A DNA stretch of 64,000 nt, from positions 1-64,000 of the forward strand of contig NZ_MBKP01000007.1 in the NCBI RefSeq assembly GCF_002243045.1. The letters run 5' to 3'. The position numbers were made by a program, and so were the translations under genes. This DNA comes from Methanolobus psychrotolerans (GTDB lineage: Archaea; Halobacteriota; Methanosarcinia; Methanosarcinales; Methanosarcinaceae). Positions 43,363 through 51,976 of the stretch are shown piece by piece. The notes below the pieces were generated by a model. It was not told the DNA's origin. It searched no databases and saw nothing but the letters and a program-made list of their open reading frames with translations. Numbering within the stretch: the stretch's first letter is position 1; each line of letters starts with the position of its first letter.

Positions 43363-44061
43363 ATGGCCTTACCTGATAAATTCAAATGTGTTGTTACTAA
43401 CTGGGATTATATCTACGACCTTTGCAGAGAAGTTGCGAATGATGTGAAAGCTTCCGGATATGAACCGGATATGATAATTGCCCTTGCAAGGGGCGGATGG
43501 TTTGCTGGTCGTGTATTGTGTGATTTTCTGGGACTTGATGATCTCACAAGCCTTAAGATCGAGCACTACCTGGGCACTGCGCTTGCAGGTGACGAGCCTT
43601 TGATAAAGTATCCTCTTGCTGACAACTCTGTTTCCGGGAAGAATATACTGATAGTTGACGATATTGCTGATACCGGCAAGAGCCTTATACATTCTGTCGA
43701 ATATGTAAAGCAACAGAATCCTAAAGAAGTGAGGACCGCAACCCTTCAATACCTCGATTCCTCACAGTTCGACCCTGATTATTGCGGTGAGCGCCTTGAG
43801 GAATGGGCATGGGTCGTTTTCCCATGGAATTTTATTGAAGATATGATCGATCTCATCTCAACGCTCATGAAAAAAGAGGACCGGGGTATTTGGGATGTCC
43901 CTGCTATCAGGCATGGTCTCTATATGTACCACTCACTTGATTCCTTTGCGTTTGAGATAGCCCAGCCGGGCAGGCTTCCTGAAGTAATGGGAGAGATGCA
44001 CCGCAGGGGAATTGTAAGCTCTGTGAGTGAAGATGGGAGACAATACTGGAAACTTATCTAA
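43363..44061 (+). CDS. purine-type phosphoribosyltransferase
   Basis: 232-residue PRTase. The PRPP loop is ILIVDDIADTGKS at about 95-107, and MIIALARGGWFAGRVLCDFL near 37-56 is the other active-site part (COG2236 type). The C-terminal 60 residues (IRHGLYMYHSLDSFAFEI onward) form a helical extension that may be a small winged-helix-like piece. GGAGAGAATATA precedes ATG 43363. It is in an operon with a nucleoside phosphorylase that would release hypoxanthine or adenine, so it probably salvages that base; which base is not shown by sequence. Confidence 0.86.
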   Translation: MALPDKFKCVVTNWDYIYDLCREVANDVKASGYEPDMIIALARGGWFAGRVLCDFLGLDDLTSLKIEHYLGTALAGDEPLIKYPLADNSVSGKNILIVDDIADTGKSLIHSVEYVKQQNPKEVRTATLQYLDSSQFDPDYCGERLEEWAWVVFPWNFIEDMIDLISTLMKKEDRGIWDVPAIRHGLYMYHSLDSFAFEIAQPGRLPEVMGEMHRRGIVSSVSEDGRQYWKLI

Positions 44062-44076
44062 GGTGAGAGAGATACA

Positions 44077-44940
44077 ATGCAGGAAAAAGCTGATATTGCA
44101 ATAATTGGCGGAAGCGGTATATATGACGCAAATCTGCTGGACAATGTACGTGAAGTGGACATCGATACGCCTTTTGGAAAACCGTCCGATTCCATAACAA
44201 TAGGTGAACATGGTGACAGGATCGTTTGTTTCCTTCCACGACATGGTGTAGGTCACAGGATCTCCCCTTCAGAACTTAATTCCAGAGCCAACATCTTTGC
44301 GCTTAAGAAACTCGGTGTGAAGCGCATAATTGCGGCATCGGCAGTTGGCAGCCTCAGGGAAGAGTTCAAGCCCATGGATATAGTGATCCCAAACCAGATA
44401 TACGATCGTACTAAATCCCGGCCTTCTACTTTCTTTGAGGATGGCATAGTCGTACACATGGGATTTGCTGATCCTTTCTGCCCTGAAACCTCAAAGACCA
44501 TAGTGGATGTTGCCAGGTCAAAGGGTTATAATGTGAAGGAAGGCGGTACATATGTTTGTATGGAAGGTCCGCAGTTCTCGACCCGGGCGGAATCCCGCGT
44601 ATACCAGGCACTTGGTTTTGATATTATCGGCATGACTGCTGTACCTGAGGCAAAGCTTGCCCGTGAGGCTGAGATATGCTATTCCATGATCGCTACGGTA
44701 ACAGATTACGATGTATGGCATGAGGAAGATGTGACCATTGAAGTTATCATTGAAAATGCCATGAAGAACGAGGCTGCTGTAAAGGACATAATCGTTTCAT
44801 CTCTTGAAAATTTCAGTTTTGAGCAGCATTGTATGTGCAAGGATGCCCTGAAGGGAGCCATCACTACCGTTCCTTCCATGATCCCGCATGAAATCAAAAG
44901 AAAACTCGACCCTCTGATTGGTAAATACCTTAAAGAGTGA
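44077..44940 (+). CDS. MTA/MTI phosphorylase (PNP family)
   Basis: Phosphorolysis of 5'-methylthioadenosine or 5'-methylthioinosine, the by-products of SAM use. Phosphate-binding IGGSGIYDANLL at the start and FLPRHGVGHRISPSELN near 50-66 are typical of the MTAP/PNP class; GMTAVPEAKLAREAEICY is the base and ribose pocket. Length 287. In methanogens MTA is often first deaminated, so the enzyme may act on methylthioinosine and yield hypoxanthine for the PRTase encoded just upstream (15 bases). A small hairpin (AGCCTG/CAGGCT) follows the stop. Confidence 0.9.
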   Translation: MQEKADIAIIGGSGIYDANLLDNVREVDIDTPFGKPSDSITIGEHGDRIVCFLPRHGVGHRISPSELNSRANIFALKKLGVKRIIAASAVGSLREEFKPMDIVIPNQIYDRTKSRPSTFFEDGIVVHMGFADPFCPETSKTIVDVARSKGYNVKEGGTYVCMEGPQFSTRAESRVYQALGFDIIGMTAVPEAKLAREAEICYSMIATVTDYDVWHEEDVTIEVIIENAMKNEAAVKDIIVSSLENFSFEQHCMCKDALKGAITTVPSMIPHEIKRKLDPLIGKYLKE

Positions 44941-45014
44941 TGAGCCTGCTATCTATTACAGGCTTATCGCAAGTGTTTTAATATATCATGGTACTTATTT
45001 AAGTCGGTGGACCA

Positions 45015-45491
45015 ATGCCTCATAAGTGCACAAGATGCGAATCTATCTTTACAGACGGTGCTTCAGTAATATTGAGCGGATGCCCTAAATGCGGCTGGAA
45101 CAAGTTCCTTTACGTGTCGGATGAGGAGTCTGCCGGGCATGTCTCAGAAGGTGGCGAAGGTACAGAGCATGAGGAAAAGCACGTTATTATTGACGAAACC
45201 TCTCCTGAAAAAACGTCTGAACATTCGTCTGACAAGTTCATCAGGGAAATAGATGATATTCTGGGTGTTGCTAAGAAGGAACGCAGTGTCACTGAAGAGG
45301 AAGGCGAGCGTGTGGAATCTGTGCGCATTCTTGGTCCCGGTTCCTATGAGCTGAATCTTGATTCCCTTCTTGACCGCAAGGAAATAGTCATGGCCATAAA
45401 AGAGGATGGTACTTATGCACTGCACCTGGGTTCTGTCTTTAAGGATAATAGGGATAAGGGCAAGAAGAAAAAGGACACCAGGAAAAAGTGA
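45015..45491 (+). CDS. zinc-ribbon protein, COG3364/DUF2072-like
   Basis: 158 residues. The N-terminus is a zinc ribbon, HKCTRCESIFTDG and SGCPKCGWNKFLY (two CxxC pairs, 5-26). An acidic linker of about 60 residues follows, then a conserved-looking domain VRILGPGSYELNLDSLLDRKEIVMAIKEDG from about 105, and a Lys-rich tail. This matches the archaeal COG3364 pattern from memory. Nucleic-acid binding is likely from the ribbon and tail but unproven. It lies 20 bases before a membrane acyltransferase-like gene on the same strand. Confidence 0.75.
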   Translation: MPHKCTRCESIFTDGASVILSGCPKCGWNKFLYVSDEESAGHVSEGGEGTEHEEKHVIIDETSPEKTSEHSSDKFIREIDDILGVAKKERSVTEEEGERVESVRILGPGSYELNLDSLLDRKEIVMAIKEDGTYALHLGSVFKDNRDKGKKKKDTRKK

Positions 45492-45510
45492 GTTTTTCCT
45501 ACCGGGGTAA

Positions 45511-46260
45511 ATGATGGATGATGCTCTCAAAAAACGATTTTTTGAAGTTGACGCTCTCCGCGGCATAGCCATCTTCCTGATGGTGATCTTTCATTTCTTT
45601 TTTGACCTGGACTTTCTTGGCATTCTTGAATTTGATGTGCATTCCGGTCTTCTGCTGTTTGTTGGAAGAAGTGCCGCAATCCTGTTCATTTTTCTTGTTG
45701 GCGTTTCCCTTACGCTCAGTTATTCCCGCACTGTATCCTTACACGGCACGCAGGCTCAGTTCTCTCATTTTCTCAAAAGGGGCGCAGGTATTTTTGGATG
45801 GGGCCTTGTGATTACATTTGTGACAGCAAGCGTTCTTGAAAGAGGCACTATATATTTCGGAATACTGCACCTAATTGGAGTTTCCATCATCTTTGCATAT
45901 CCTTTCCTCAAATACAAGAGACTCAGCCTGATTGCAGGTATGCTGCTCCTTTTTGCAGGTGTAATCATGGAAAGTGCCTATGCGGATTTCCCCTGGTTGC
46001 TCTGGCTTGGTATCAAACCCTACGGATTTTACACTCTTGACTACTTTCCACTGATCCCCTGGTTTGGTGTGGTCCTTCTGGGCATTTTCACAGGGAATAG
46101 CCTGTATCCAGATTATCAGAGGAGCTTCAGGATGTGTGATTGCAAGGATAATGCTGTTGTTAGGTTGCTGGGGTATCTGGGGAAAAAGTCGCTGCTGATC
46201 TATCTGGTGCATCAGCCGGTGATTGCGGGGATGTTGCTGATATTGAAGGCTTTATATTGA
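45511..46260 (+). CDS. DUF1624 / heparan-alpha-glucosaminide acetyltransferase-like membrane protein
   Basis: 249 residues with about seven or eight membrane helices. The N-terminal KKRFFEVDALRGIAIFLMVIFHFFFDLDF is the signature of the family: D-x-L-R-G before the first helix and a conserved His in the helix. The C-terminus SLLIYLVHQPVIAGMLLI is also typical of membrane acyltransferases. The family moves acyl groups on to sugars across the membrane in eukaryotes; the archaeal substrate is unknown. It follows the zinc-ribbon gene by 19 bases. Confidence 0.85.
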   Translation: MMDDALKKRFFEVDALRGIAIFLMVIFHFFFDLDFLGILEFDVHSGLLLFVGRSAAILFIFLVGVSLTLSYSRTVSLHGTQAQFSHFLKRGAGIFGWGLVITFVTASVLERGTIYFGILHLIGVSIIFAYPFLKYKRLSLIAGMLLLFAGVIMESAYADFPWLLWLGIKPYGFYTLDYFPLIPWFGVVLLGIFTGNSLYPDYQRSFRMCDCKDNAVVRLLGYLGKKSLLIYLVHQPVIAGMLLILKALY

Positions 46261-46361
46261 TATGGTATAGATCATAATATGGAAGGGGATATAGTCTCCT
46301 GATAGATTGCAATAAAATACAAAAGAAATATGAAACCCGGCTAACCCGGAAAATAAATGAT

Positions 46362-46631
46362 TTACTTCTTTACCAGTGCATAATCTGCCATGACCTTCAG
46401 GTATTCATGGTCCACTTCCATGAGAACTGTCTGGAACATGGCAGCATGTACTTTTTCTTCTTTGGCAATGTCGAGCAGGATAATCTTAAGATCCTTGTCA
46501 TCGGTGAGATTGGCCATTTGTTCATACATGTTAATTGCATCGAACTCTGCCATGATCGCTACTCTCATGATCTCCTTATCAAGATCTTTCTTATTCACTG
46601 TTTCGATATCTATGGGAACTTCCGAGAACAT
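46362..46631 (-). CDS. half-ferritin with EncFtn-like metal motif (copy 1)
   Basis: 89 residues that should fold as one two-helix antiparallel hairpin, half of a ferritin bundle. The metal ligands expected for encapsulated ferritin (EncFtn) are present with the right spacing: E29 in AEFDAINMYEQ, E59 and H62 in AKEEKVHAAMF (30 and 3 residues apart, as in the Rhodospirillum EncFtn E32/E62/H65). Two chains would pair to make a di-iron site. GGGAGATGGCATT precedes ATG 46631. It lies 17 bases after a close paralogue in one operon. I see no C-terminal encapsulin-targeting tail and no shell gene in the window. Iron oxidation or storage is inferred. Confidence 0.82.
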   Translation of the reverse strand: MFSEVPIDIETVNKKDLDKEIMRVAIMAEFDAINMYEQMANLTDDKDLKIILLDIAKEEKVHAAMFQTVLMEVDHEYLKVMADYALVKK

Positions 46632-46648
46632 AATGCCATCTCCCTATG

Positions 46649-46933
46649 TTATTTCCCCAATTCTTCATCCACTTCTTCCCTGCCAGCTTCAAGTTCTTCG
46701 ACCTGCTGCTTGTCCATCCTCAGCAGAAGTGTCTGGAACTCGCCGATATGGGTCTTTTCTTCCTTTGCAACATCAAGGAGAACTCTCCTGACCTCGTCAT
46801 TATCGGTCATACCTGCCATCTGTTCATAAAGGTTAATGGCATCCAGTTCTGCTATCAGTGCAGCCCGGAGTATTTCCTTGTTAATATCTTCCCTATTGAT
46901 CTTTCCAATACCTATGGGTACTTTTGAAAACAT
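46649..46933 (-). CDS. half-ferritin with EncFtn-like metal motif (copy 2)
   Basis: 94 residues, similar to copy 1 throughout (both have MFSxVPIxI at the start and ELDAINLYEQMA / EFDAINMYEQMA). Ligands E29, E59 and H62 (AKEEKTHIGEF) are kept with the same spacing. The C-terminus differs: a charged EELEAGREEVDEELGK tail replaces the hydrophobic end of copy 1. I start it at ATG 46933, eight bases after AGGAG; a GTG three codons upstream overlaps that ribosome site. It is the first gene of the pair. Mixed oligomers of the two are possible. Confidence 0.82.
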   Translation of the reverse strand: MFSKVPIGIGKINREDINKEILRAALIAELDAINLYEQMAGMTDNDEVRRVLLDVAKEEKTHIGEFQTLLLRMDKQQVEELEAGREEVDEELGK

Positions 46934-46996
46934 ATTTTCCACTCCTTGTATCTCTTATTTATGGGTGTCCGGACTACTTATATCTGACGTGATCTT

Positions 46997-47022
46997 TAAA
47001 AAAAAGGAATGATTTTCATCCC
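46997..47022 (-). terminator. terminator of the methyltransferase/ATP-grasp gene
   Basis: On the minus strand GGGATGA-AAA-TCATTCC (one G-U) is followed directly by a run of at least seven T. It lies 31 bases past the stop of the fusion gene and upstream of the half-ferritin pair. Confidence 0.7.
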
Positions 47023-47052
47023 TCTGCAAAAAAGCAGTGTTTATATTAGTGT

Positions 47053-48969
47053 TTATCGATGTGCTGATATCCTGTCATCGGCACTTTTAAGGATCATCCG
47101 TATCATCTCACTGTATGGGATGCCGGCAAGCTTTGCCATTTTTGCCAAATGACCGTCCCAGCACCATCCCGGGTTGGGGTTCACTTCCAGTAATTTTGGA
47201 TTTCCAGCAGAGTCAAGTCTCCAGTCCAGGCGGTTGTAGTCCCTGCATTCAAGTCGGTTTATCAGTTTAAGGCTACATTCTATGATGAGCTCTTCTGTAT
47301 CTTTTGGAAGGTCCGCAGGTGCGGATTTGATCATCCAGTATGGGGACTCAGGTATCCATTTTGCTTCGTAACCGCATAATCTAGGCAGATCCTCGGGCAG
47401 TTCTGAGTAATCTTCCTGTGTGAGTGGCAGCACCGTGTAGTTCTCCGGGGGATTTCCGATAATTCCTATGCTCATATCCTTGCCAGTGAGAAACTCCTCG
47501 ATGAGTATGGGTTTGTCATAGCCAAGACCTTCCCTTATGTCATAGATAGCCCTGACCACCTCATCACGGCTGTTACATACGCTGTGCTGGTTCAGGCCAA
47601 AACTTGAGTCTCCAAAATTTGGTTTTACGATAACCGGGAAATCCATTGGCAGTTCGAACAGGCTGTCCTCTCCTTTTACTACGATTCCAGCCGGTACAGG
47701 CACTCCTAGATCTTTGGCAATACCTCTTACAAGTGCTTTGTCGTAACAGAAAGCCAGACACTGTGGGCCCGAGCCGGTGTAGGGGATATTCAGCATTTCC
47801 AGTATTGCTGGTACATGTAACTCTTTTTTAGGGTCGTTCCCAAACCCCTCATCACAAAGGTTAAATATAAAATCTATTTTTCCTCTCAGTTTTGAAAGGT
47901 CACTGATAAGTGTGTCGTGGTTATCCAGATACTTGAAAGAATATCCTTCTACTTCATGGAGACTGCCTTTGAGCTGGTCGATCGTATATATGTCATCATC
48001 GTCAAAGACACCACATGGCTTCAGTGAATCATTTTTCCTGGGGTCTCCAAAAATTACCACCACATTCTTTTCAATATCCTTCACTTTTTTCTTCTTAGGT
48101 GTCCATTCTTTCCTTATGGATGCGGTGACCAGTATACGTCTTTCCATCATTCCAAGGTCCTGATTTCTCAGCGTCTGTGAATTTATGGAATCAACTACCT
48201 CTATGTCGGTGAACTCGGCCTTTTTCAGAAGCTCTATTAGTGATTCCGGGGTGTAAAGGCGCTCTGCATAGAACTGGTCTGCTATAACTCCTGATGTATC
48301 ATTGACAATCACTTCTCTAGATATCAGTTTCTGCCCATCGGTGGACGTAGAGCGTTCCCTGCATACGAAGTTGTGTTTGTCTATCCATTCCCATGAGCGC
48401 GGCTGGTATTTTTCCTTAAGATATGACCCGTCGGCAACATCCAGTAATATTTTGCCCCATGGTTTGAGAACTCTTTTTACTTCTTTCAGCACCCTCAGAT
48501 CTTCGTCAGATGTCTCAAAATAACCAAAACTGTTTCCAAGGAGCATTACATTATCAAAAGTATCTGTTGCATAGGGGGTTTTTCTTGCATCTCCTTCTTT
48601 GAACCTGATGCCCAGGCTTTCCTTCTTTGCAGAGTTCTTTGCTCTCTGTATCAGGTAGTGTGATCTGTCAAGACCCTCTACATTTCTTACTCCTCTCCTT
48701 GCAAGCTCCAGCGAATGTCTCCCCTGTCCGCAACACAGATCAAGCACATGACTTTCAGGGCTAAGATTGAGTATAGAGTAAAAAGTATCTATTTCCTGTC
48801 CGGTGATGGCCGCATCATCAACGATGTCTGCATCGGTCTTCAAGTAAAGTGAGTTGAATATTTTTTTCCACCAGTCTGGATTCACATGCTCTTCAAGATG
48901 CGGTACAGGCCCCAATGTCCTTGGTTTTTGTTTTTCTTTGTTATGGTAATCTTTAGATCTATCTTTCAT
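47053..48969 (-). CDS. SAM methyltransferase / D-Ala-D-Ala ligase-like ATP-grasp fusion
   Basis: A 638-residue protein with two enzyme domains. Residues 40-290 are a class I methyltransferase: SHVLDLCCGQGRHSLELARR is motif I, followed by RFKEGDARKTPY and NVMLLGNSFGYFE. Residues 305-638 are an ATP-grasp ligase of the D-alanine-D-alanine ligase type: FNLCDEGFGNDPKKE, IPYTGSGPQCLAFCYDK, PVIVKPNFGDSSFGLN and the metal-binding DWRLDSAGNPKLLEVNPNPG. There is no stop or frame slip between them. Archaea make no murein, so the ligase must join other substrates; carboxylate and amine partners are unknown. ATG 48969 has no strong ribosome site. The gene is alone, preceded by 290 AT-rich bases. Confidence 0.88.
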   Translation of the reverse strand: MKDRSKDYHNKEKQKPRTLGPVPHLEEHVNPDWWKKIFNSLYLKTDADIVDDAAITGQEIDTFYSILNLSPESHVLDLCCGQGRHSLELARRGVRNVEGLDRSHYLIQRAKNSAKKESLGIRFKEGDARKTPYATDTFDNVMLLGNSFGYFETSDEDLRVLKEVKRVLKPWGKILLDVADGSYLKEKYQPRSWEWIDKHNFVCRERSTSTDGQKLISREVIVNDTSGVIADQFYAERLYTPESLIELLKKAEFTDIEVVDSINSQTLRNQDLGMMERRILVTASIRKEWTPKKKKVKDIEKNVVVIFGDPRKNDSLKPCGVFDDDDIYTIDQLKGSLHEVEGYSFKYLDNHDTLISDLSKLRGKIDFIFNLCDEGFGNDPKKELHVPAILEMLNIPYTGSGPQCLAFCYDKALVRGIAKDLGVPVPAGIVVKGEDSLFELPMDFPVIVKPNFGDSSFGLNQHSVCNSRDEVVRAIYDIREGLGYDKPILIEEFLTGKDMSIGIIGNPPENYTVLPLTQEDYSELPEDLPRLCGYEAKWIPESPYWMIKSAPADLPKDTEELIIECSLKLINRLECRDYNRLDWRLDSAGNPKLLEVNPNPGWCWDGHLAKMAKLAGIPYSEMIRMILKSADDRISAHR

Positions 48970-49259
48970 CAGGTATAACCCTCTAATTTCTGGAACGCAT
49001 TATCTATACATTCAAACCCTGATAAGAGTTCTAAGGATAAAAAATCTACGATAAACTCTTTTATCTGGATATTAATGTAATTATGGCTTTTGAATCTATT
49101 TATAGTGCTAATATGAGTCTTGATGCCATTATTTTCTTTAAAATCGCTTTATTTTAAGTATTAATCCTCTTATATCTTATTAATTTTGATTTAAGATTAT
49201 AAAAATGATTTTTCTTGTATCGTTCATCTTGTATTTTGAATCTATTTGAAAGATCCCAC
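48970..49259. other. AT-rich intergenic region with a 14-base direct repeat
   Basis: This stretch separates dinB (3' end) from the start of the methyltransferase/ATP-grasp gene; both are on the minus strand. TTTTGAATCTATTT occurs at 49089-49102 and again at 49234-49247. I see no reading frame, tRNA or strong hairpin; promoter sequence for the fusion gene is expected here. Confidence 0.4.
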
Positions 49260-50348
49260 TTACAAAAAATCACTTAAATATGTTTGTTTTTCATCAAGTC
49301 TCTCAAGTTTTGTGACTCCTACTCCAAGTAGTCTGAATCTGCCCTTTCCAATAAATTCTTCCATGAGGCTGAGGGATGTTTTTCTGATCACCTCTTTGTC
49401 GGTAGTGGCCGCATGTAATGTCTTTGCCCGTGTGTATGTCCTGAAATCTTCAAAGCGTACCTTGAGGGTTACAGTCCTGAACCGGAAATGCTTTTTGAGC
49501 AGTGATACATGCACTTTCTCAGAAAGGTCGGTAATTGATCTTTTTATTTCAAAGGGGTCTGATATGTCTTCTTCAAAGGTATCCTCATTACTTATGGATT
49601 TTACCTCTTCACGTTCTTTTACTTCGCGCATGTCTATACCATTTGCAAGCTGATGCATCACAACACCGAATTTACCGAAACATGATATCAATAGTTGAAC
49701 GTCACATGATGCAAGCTTTCCTACAGTTTCGATCCCCATTTCCTGAAGAGCGGGTTGTGTCTTCTTTCCTATTCCTGGTATTTTTGATATTTGCAGAGGA
49801 AACAGGAATTCCTGTATCTCTTCCGGTCTTACAATTGTAAGTCCGTCAGGCTTATTGAAATCAGATGCTATTTTTGCAATGACCTTGTTGGGTGCAACTC
49901 CTATGGAGCATGTAAGTCCCTGTATGCGCTTGACTTCGCTTTTGATCTTCTTTGCAAGCAATGTTGCAGACTCATAATCATTTATGGAGTCTCCAATATC
50001 GATGTAAGCCTCATCCACGCTGACCTGCTGGAACCTATCCGCGAAAATGCGTATAATATCCATTATCTTTTCCGAGGTTTCCTTATAAAGCTTCATGTTG
50101 ACCGGAAGGTAAACCGCATCAGGGCAGAGCCGGTATGCTTTTGATATTGGCATTCCCGAATGTATTCCAAATTCCCTTGCCTCGTAGGAACATGTACTGA
50201 CAACTCCTCTTCCGTTACCGCCTTTTGGATCTGAGCCCACGACTACAGGCAATTCTTTAAGTTCTGGTCTTTCCCTTACTTCTACTGAGGAATAGAAACT
50301 GTCCATGTCCAGATGCAGTGTTATTCGGTTCCTTAATGAGTTTTTCAT
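49260..50348 (-). CDS. dinB: DNA polymerase IV (Y family)
   Basis: Low-fidelity polymerase that copies past damaged bases. Catalytic acids are in LHLDMDSFYSSVE near 12-24 and VSVDEAYIDIGD near 108; the little-finger region begins about residue 240. The helix-hairpin-helix KIPGIGKKTQPALQEMGIETVGKLA is clear. There is no C-terminal PCNA-binding QxxLxxFF box, though the end ETYLSDFL-like tail (KQTYLSDFL) is a partial match. Length 362 is usual. AAGGG lies just before ATG 50348. Confidence 0.95.
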   Translation of the reverse strand: MKNSLRNRITLHLDMDSFYSSVEVRERPELKELPVVVGSDPKGGNGRGVVSTCSYEAREFGIHSGMPISKAYRLCPDAVYLPVNMKLYKETSEKIMDIIRIFADRFQQVSVDEAYIDIGDSINDYESATLLAKKIKSEVKRIQGLTCSIGVAPNKVIAKIASDFNKPDGLTIVRPEEIQEFLFPLQISKIPGIGKKTQPALQEMGIETVGKLASCDVQLLISCFGKFGVVMHQLANGIDMREVKEREEVKSISNEDTFEEDISDPFEIKRSITDLSEKVHVSLLKKHFRFRTVTLKVRFEDFRTYTRAKTLHAATTDKEVIRKTSLSLMEEFIGKGRFRLLGVGVTKLERLDEKQTYLSDFL

Positions 50349-50476
50349 TCAACCCTTAGGTATACTATTTAGGGATTTAACTAAATTATGCACGTATTCT
50401 CATTCTGTGTTTATTGCGACGGAACCCTGATATAATATCAAAGACCTTGAACAAACATCTAGTATCTGGTGGAAAA

Positions 50477-50764
50477 ATGTATCCCTATATAGCAATGCTG
50501 GCTTATGCTGTGGTTCTCTTCCTTACTTTGCGGGATGTTCGCATTTATAAGAGGACCCGGATTGCTTCTTATCGAAAGGGAGCTATTAAAGGTATCCTTG
50601 CTTCAGCTCTTGTTATGCTGGGTTTGCTTTTCTCTTTTGCAAATCAAAATCTTGGGCTTTTGATTGTGCTTATTGCTCTTTTCTTTAATCAGAAAGGTTC
50701 AAGGGAGCCAGTTTTCAAAGAAGCAAAAGTAATTGACCGTCTTCTGGGAAAGACAGATATATGA
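50477..50764 (+). CDS. small membrane protein, unknown
   Basis: 95 residues: one helix at about 3-18 (PYIAMLAYAVVLFLTL), a basic loop (RDVRIYKRTRIASYRKGA), then two helices between 38 and 72 (IKGILASALVMLGLLFSFA, LGLLIVLIALFFN) and a charged tail ending DRLLGKTDI. ATG 50477 has GGTGG six bases before it; the longer frame to 50414 has no support. The basic loop between helices suggests it faces the cytoplasm. No family is recognised. Confidence 0.7.
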   Translation: MYPYIAMLAYAVVLFLTLRDVRIYKRTRIASYRKGAIKGILASALVMLGLLFSFANQNLGLLIVLIALFFNQKGSREPVFKEAKVIDRLLGKTDI

Positions 50765-50880
50765 TCAAGTATTCAGGTGCATTTCCAGTAATCCAAAAGG
50801 TATAAATGTAAGGGTATTTATTATAACCCGATACAAGTTACTATTATAGAGTTTCATCTTAATAATAATGGAGAATTATC

Positions 50881-51075
50881 ATGGGAAATATTAGACAAAC
50901 CAACATCAAGAGAATTTCAATTCGCTTAGTAGAAAATCACGGTGACGTATTTACAACAGACTTTGATGCAAACAAGCCCCTTGTGACAAAGTACACAACC
51001 ATCCAGAGTAAGGTTATCAGGAACCGTGTAGCTGGTTACGTAACAAGAAAGATGACACATAAGCCAAGAGAGTAA
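50881..51075 (+). CDS. rps17e: 30S ribosomal protein S17e
   Basis: 64-residue archaeal/eukaryotic small-subunit protein. The start [20 protein letters not shown] and the end [20 protein letters not shown] are characteristic. GGAGAATTATC precedes ATG 50881. TATA-like TTTATTATAACC is around 50818-50829. It leads a transcript with dapA (25-base gap) and dapB. Confidence 0.96.
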   Translation: MGNIRQTNIKRISIRLVENHGDVFTTDFDANKPLVTKYTTIQSKVIRNRVAGYVTRKMTHKPRE

Positions 51076-51100
51076 GGTCTTTTTTAGAGGGGATGTTCCC

Positions 51101-51976
51101 ATGTTCGAAGGAGTTTTACCTGCTCTTGTAACGCCATTCTCAAGTGATAATACTATTGATGCTGAAAGTTTCAGGAACATTGTCAATTATGTTGAAGAAG
51201 GCGGCGTTTCCGGAGTTGTTGCTTGTGGTACTACCGGTGAATCTGCGACTTTATCAACTGCGGAACATAAAGAGTTGATAAACCTTTGTGTTGATTGTGC
51301 GAATGTTGATGTGATAGCAGGTACCGGCTCTAACAACACTGTTGAAGCAGTCGAACTCACCAAACATGCAGCAGATGCGGGAGCTGATGGTGCTCTTATC
51401 ATATCCCCCTATTATATCAAGCCCAATAATGCAGGGCTCATTGCTCATTTTAAGAAAATAGCCGAAGCTGCAGATATCCCTATTGTCCTGTACAATGTGC
51501 CTTCCCGCACAGGACAGGATATGCCTCTGGAAGTCATTGTTGAGCTTTCAAAAGTGGATAACATAGTAGCTGTCAAAGATGCAAGTGGTAATCTTGGAAA
51601 GGTATCACAGATACTGGAACTAACCATGGACGAGGATTTTGTAGTTATTTCCGGAGAGGACGGACTTACATTTCCAATACTTGCCATGGGTGGCGCAGGT
51701 GTGATATCTGTTGTTGCTAATATTGTGCCTGAAATGATGGTAAAGCTTGCGGATGCGGTAAATGCAGGTGACCTTGCAACTGCACGAAAGCTTCACTTTG
51801 AAATGGCACCACTTATCCGTGCATTGTTCACAGAGACCAATCCTATTCCTGTAAAGCGTGCTGTAGAACTTATCGGTCTGTCAAGCGGAACCATGAGGCT
51901 TCCTCTTGCACCACTCAGCGAAGAGAACAGTGTTTTACTTGAAAATGTTCTTCGCAGTATGGGGTGCATTGCATGA
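51101..51976 (+). CDS. dapA: 4-hydroxy-tetrahydrodipicolinate synthase
   Basis: Condenses pyruvate with aspartate semialdehyde, first step of the lysine (diaminopimelate) branch. GVVACGTTGESATLSTAEHKEL near 36-57 is the active-site TTGE motif; the Tyr is in PIVLYNVPSRTG and the Schiff-base Lys in IVAVKDASGNL. Length 291. Its stop overlaps the dapB start (ATGA), and it follows rps17e. Aspartate semialdehyde is also the substrate of AroA' in this organism, so the two compete for it. Confidence 0.96.
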   Translation: MFEGVLPALVTPFSSDNTIDAESFRNIVNYVEEGGVSGVVACGTTGESATLSTAEHKELINLCVDCANVDVIAGTGSNNTVEAVELTKHAADAGADGALIISPYYIKPNNAGLIAHFKKIAEAADIPIVLYNVPSRTGQDMPLEVIVELSKVDNIVAVKDASGNLGKVSQILELTMDEDFVVISGEDGLTFPILAMGGAGVISVVANIVPEMMVKLADAVNAGDLATARKLHFEMAPLIRALFTETNPIPVKRAVELIGLSSGTMRLPLAPLSEENSVLLENVLRSMGCIA

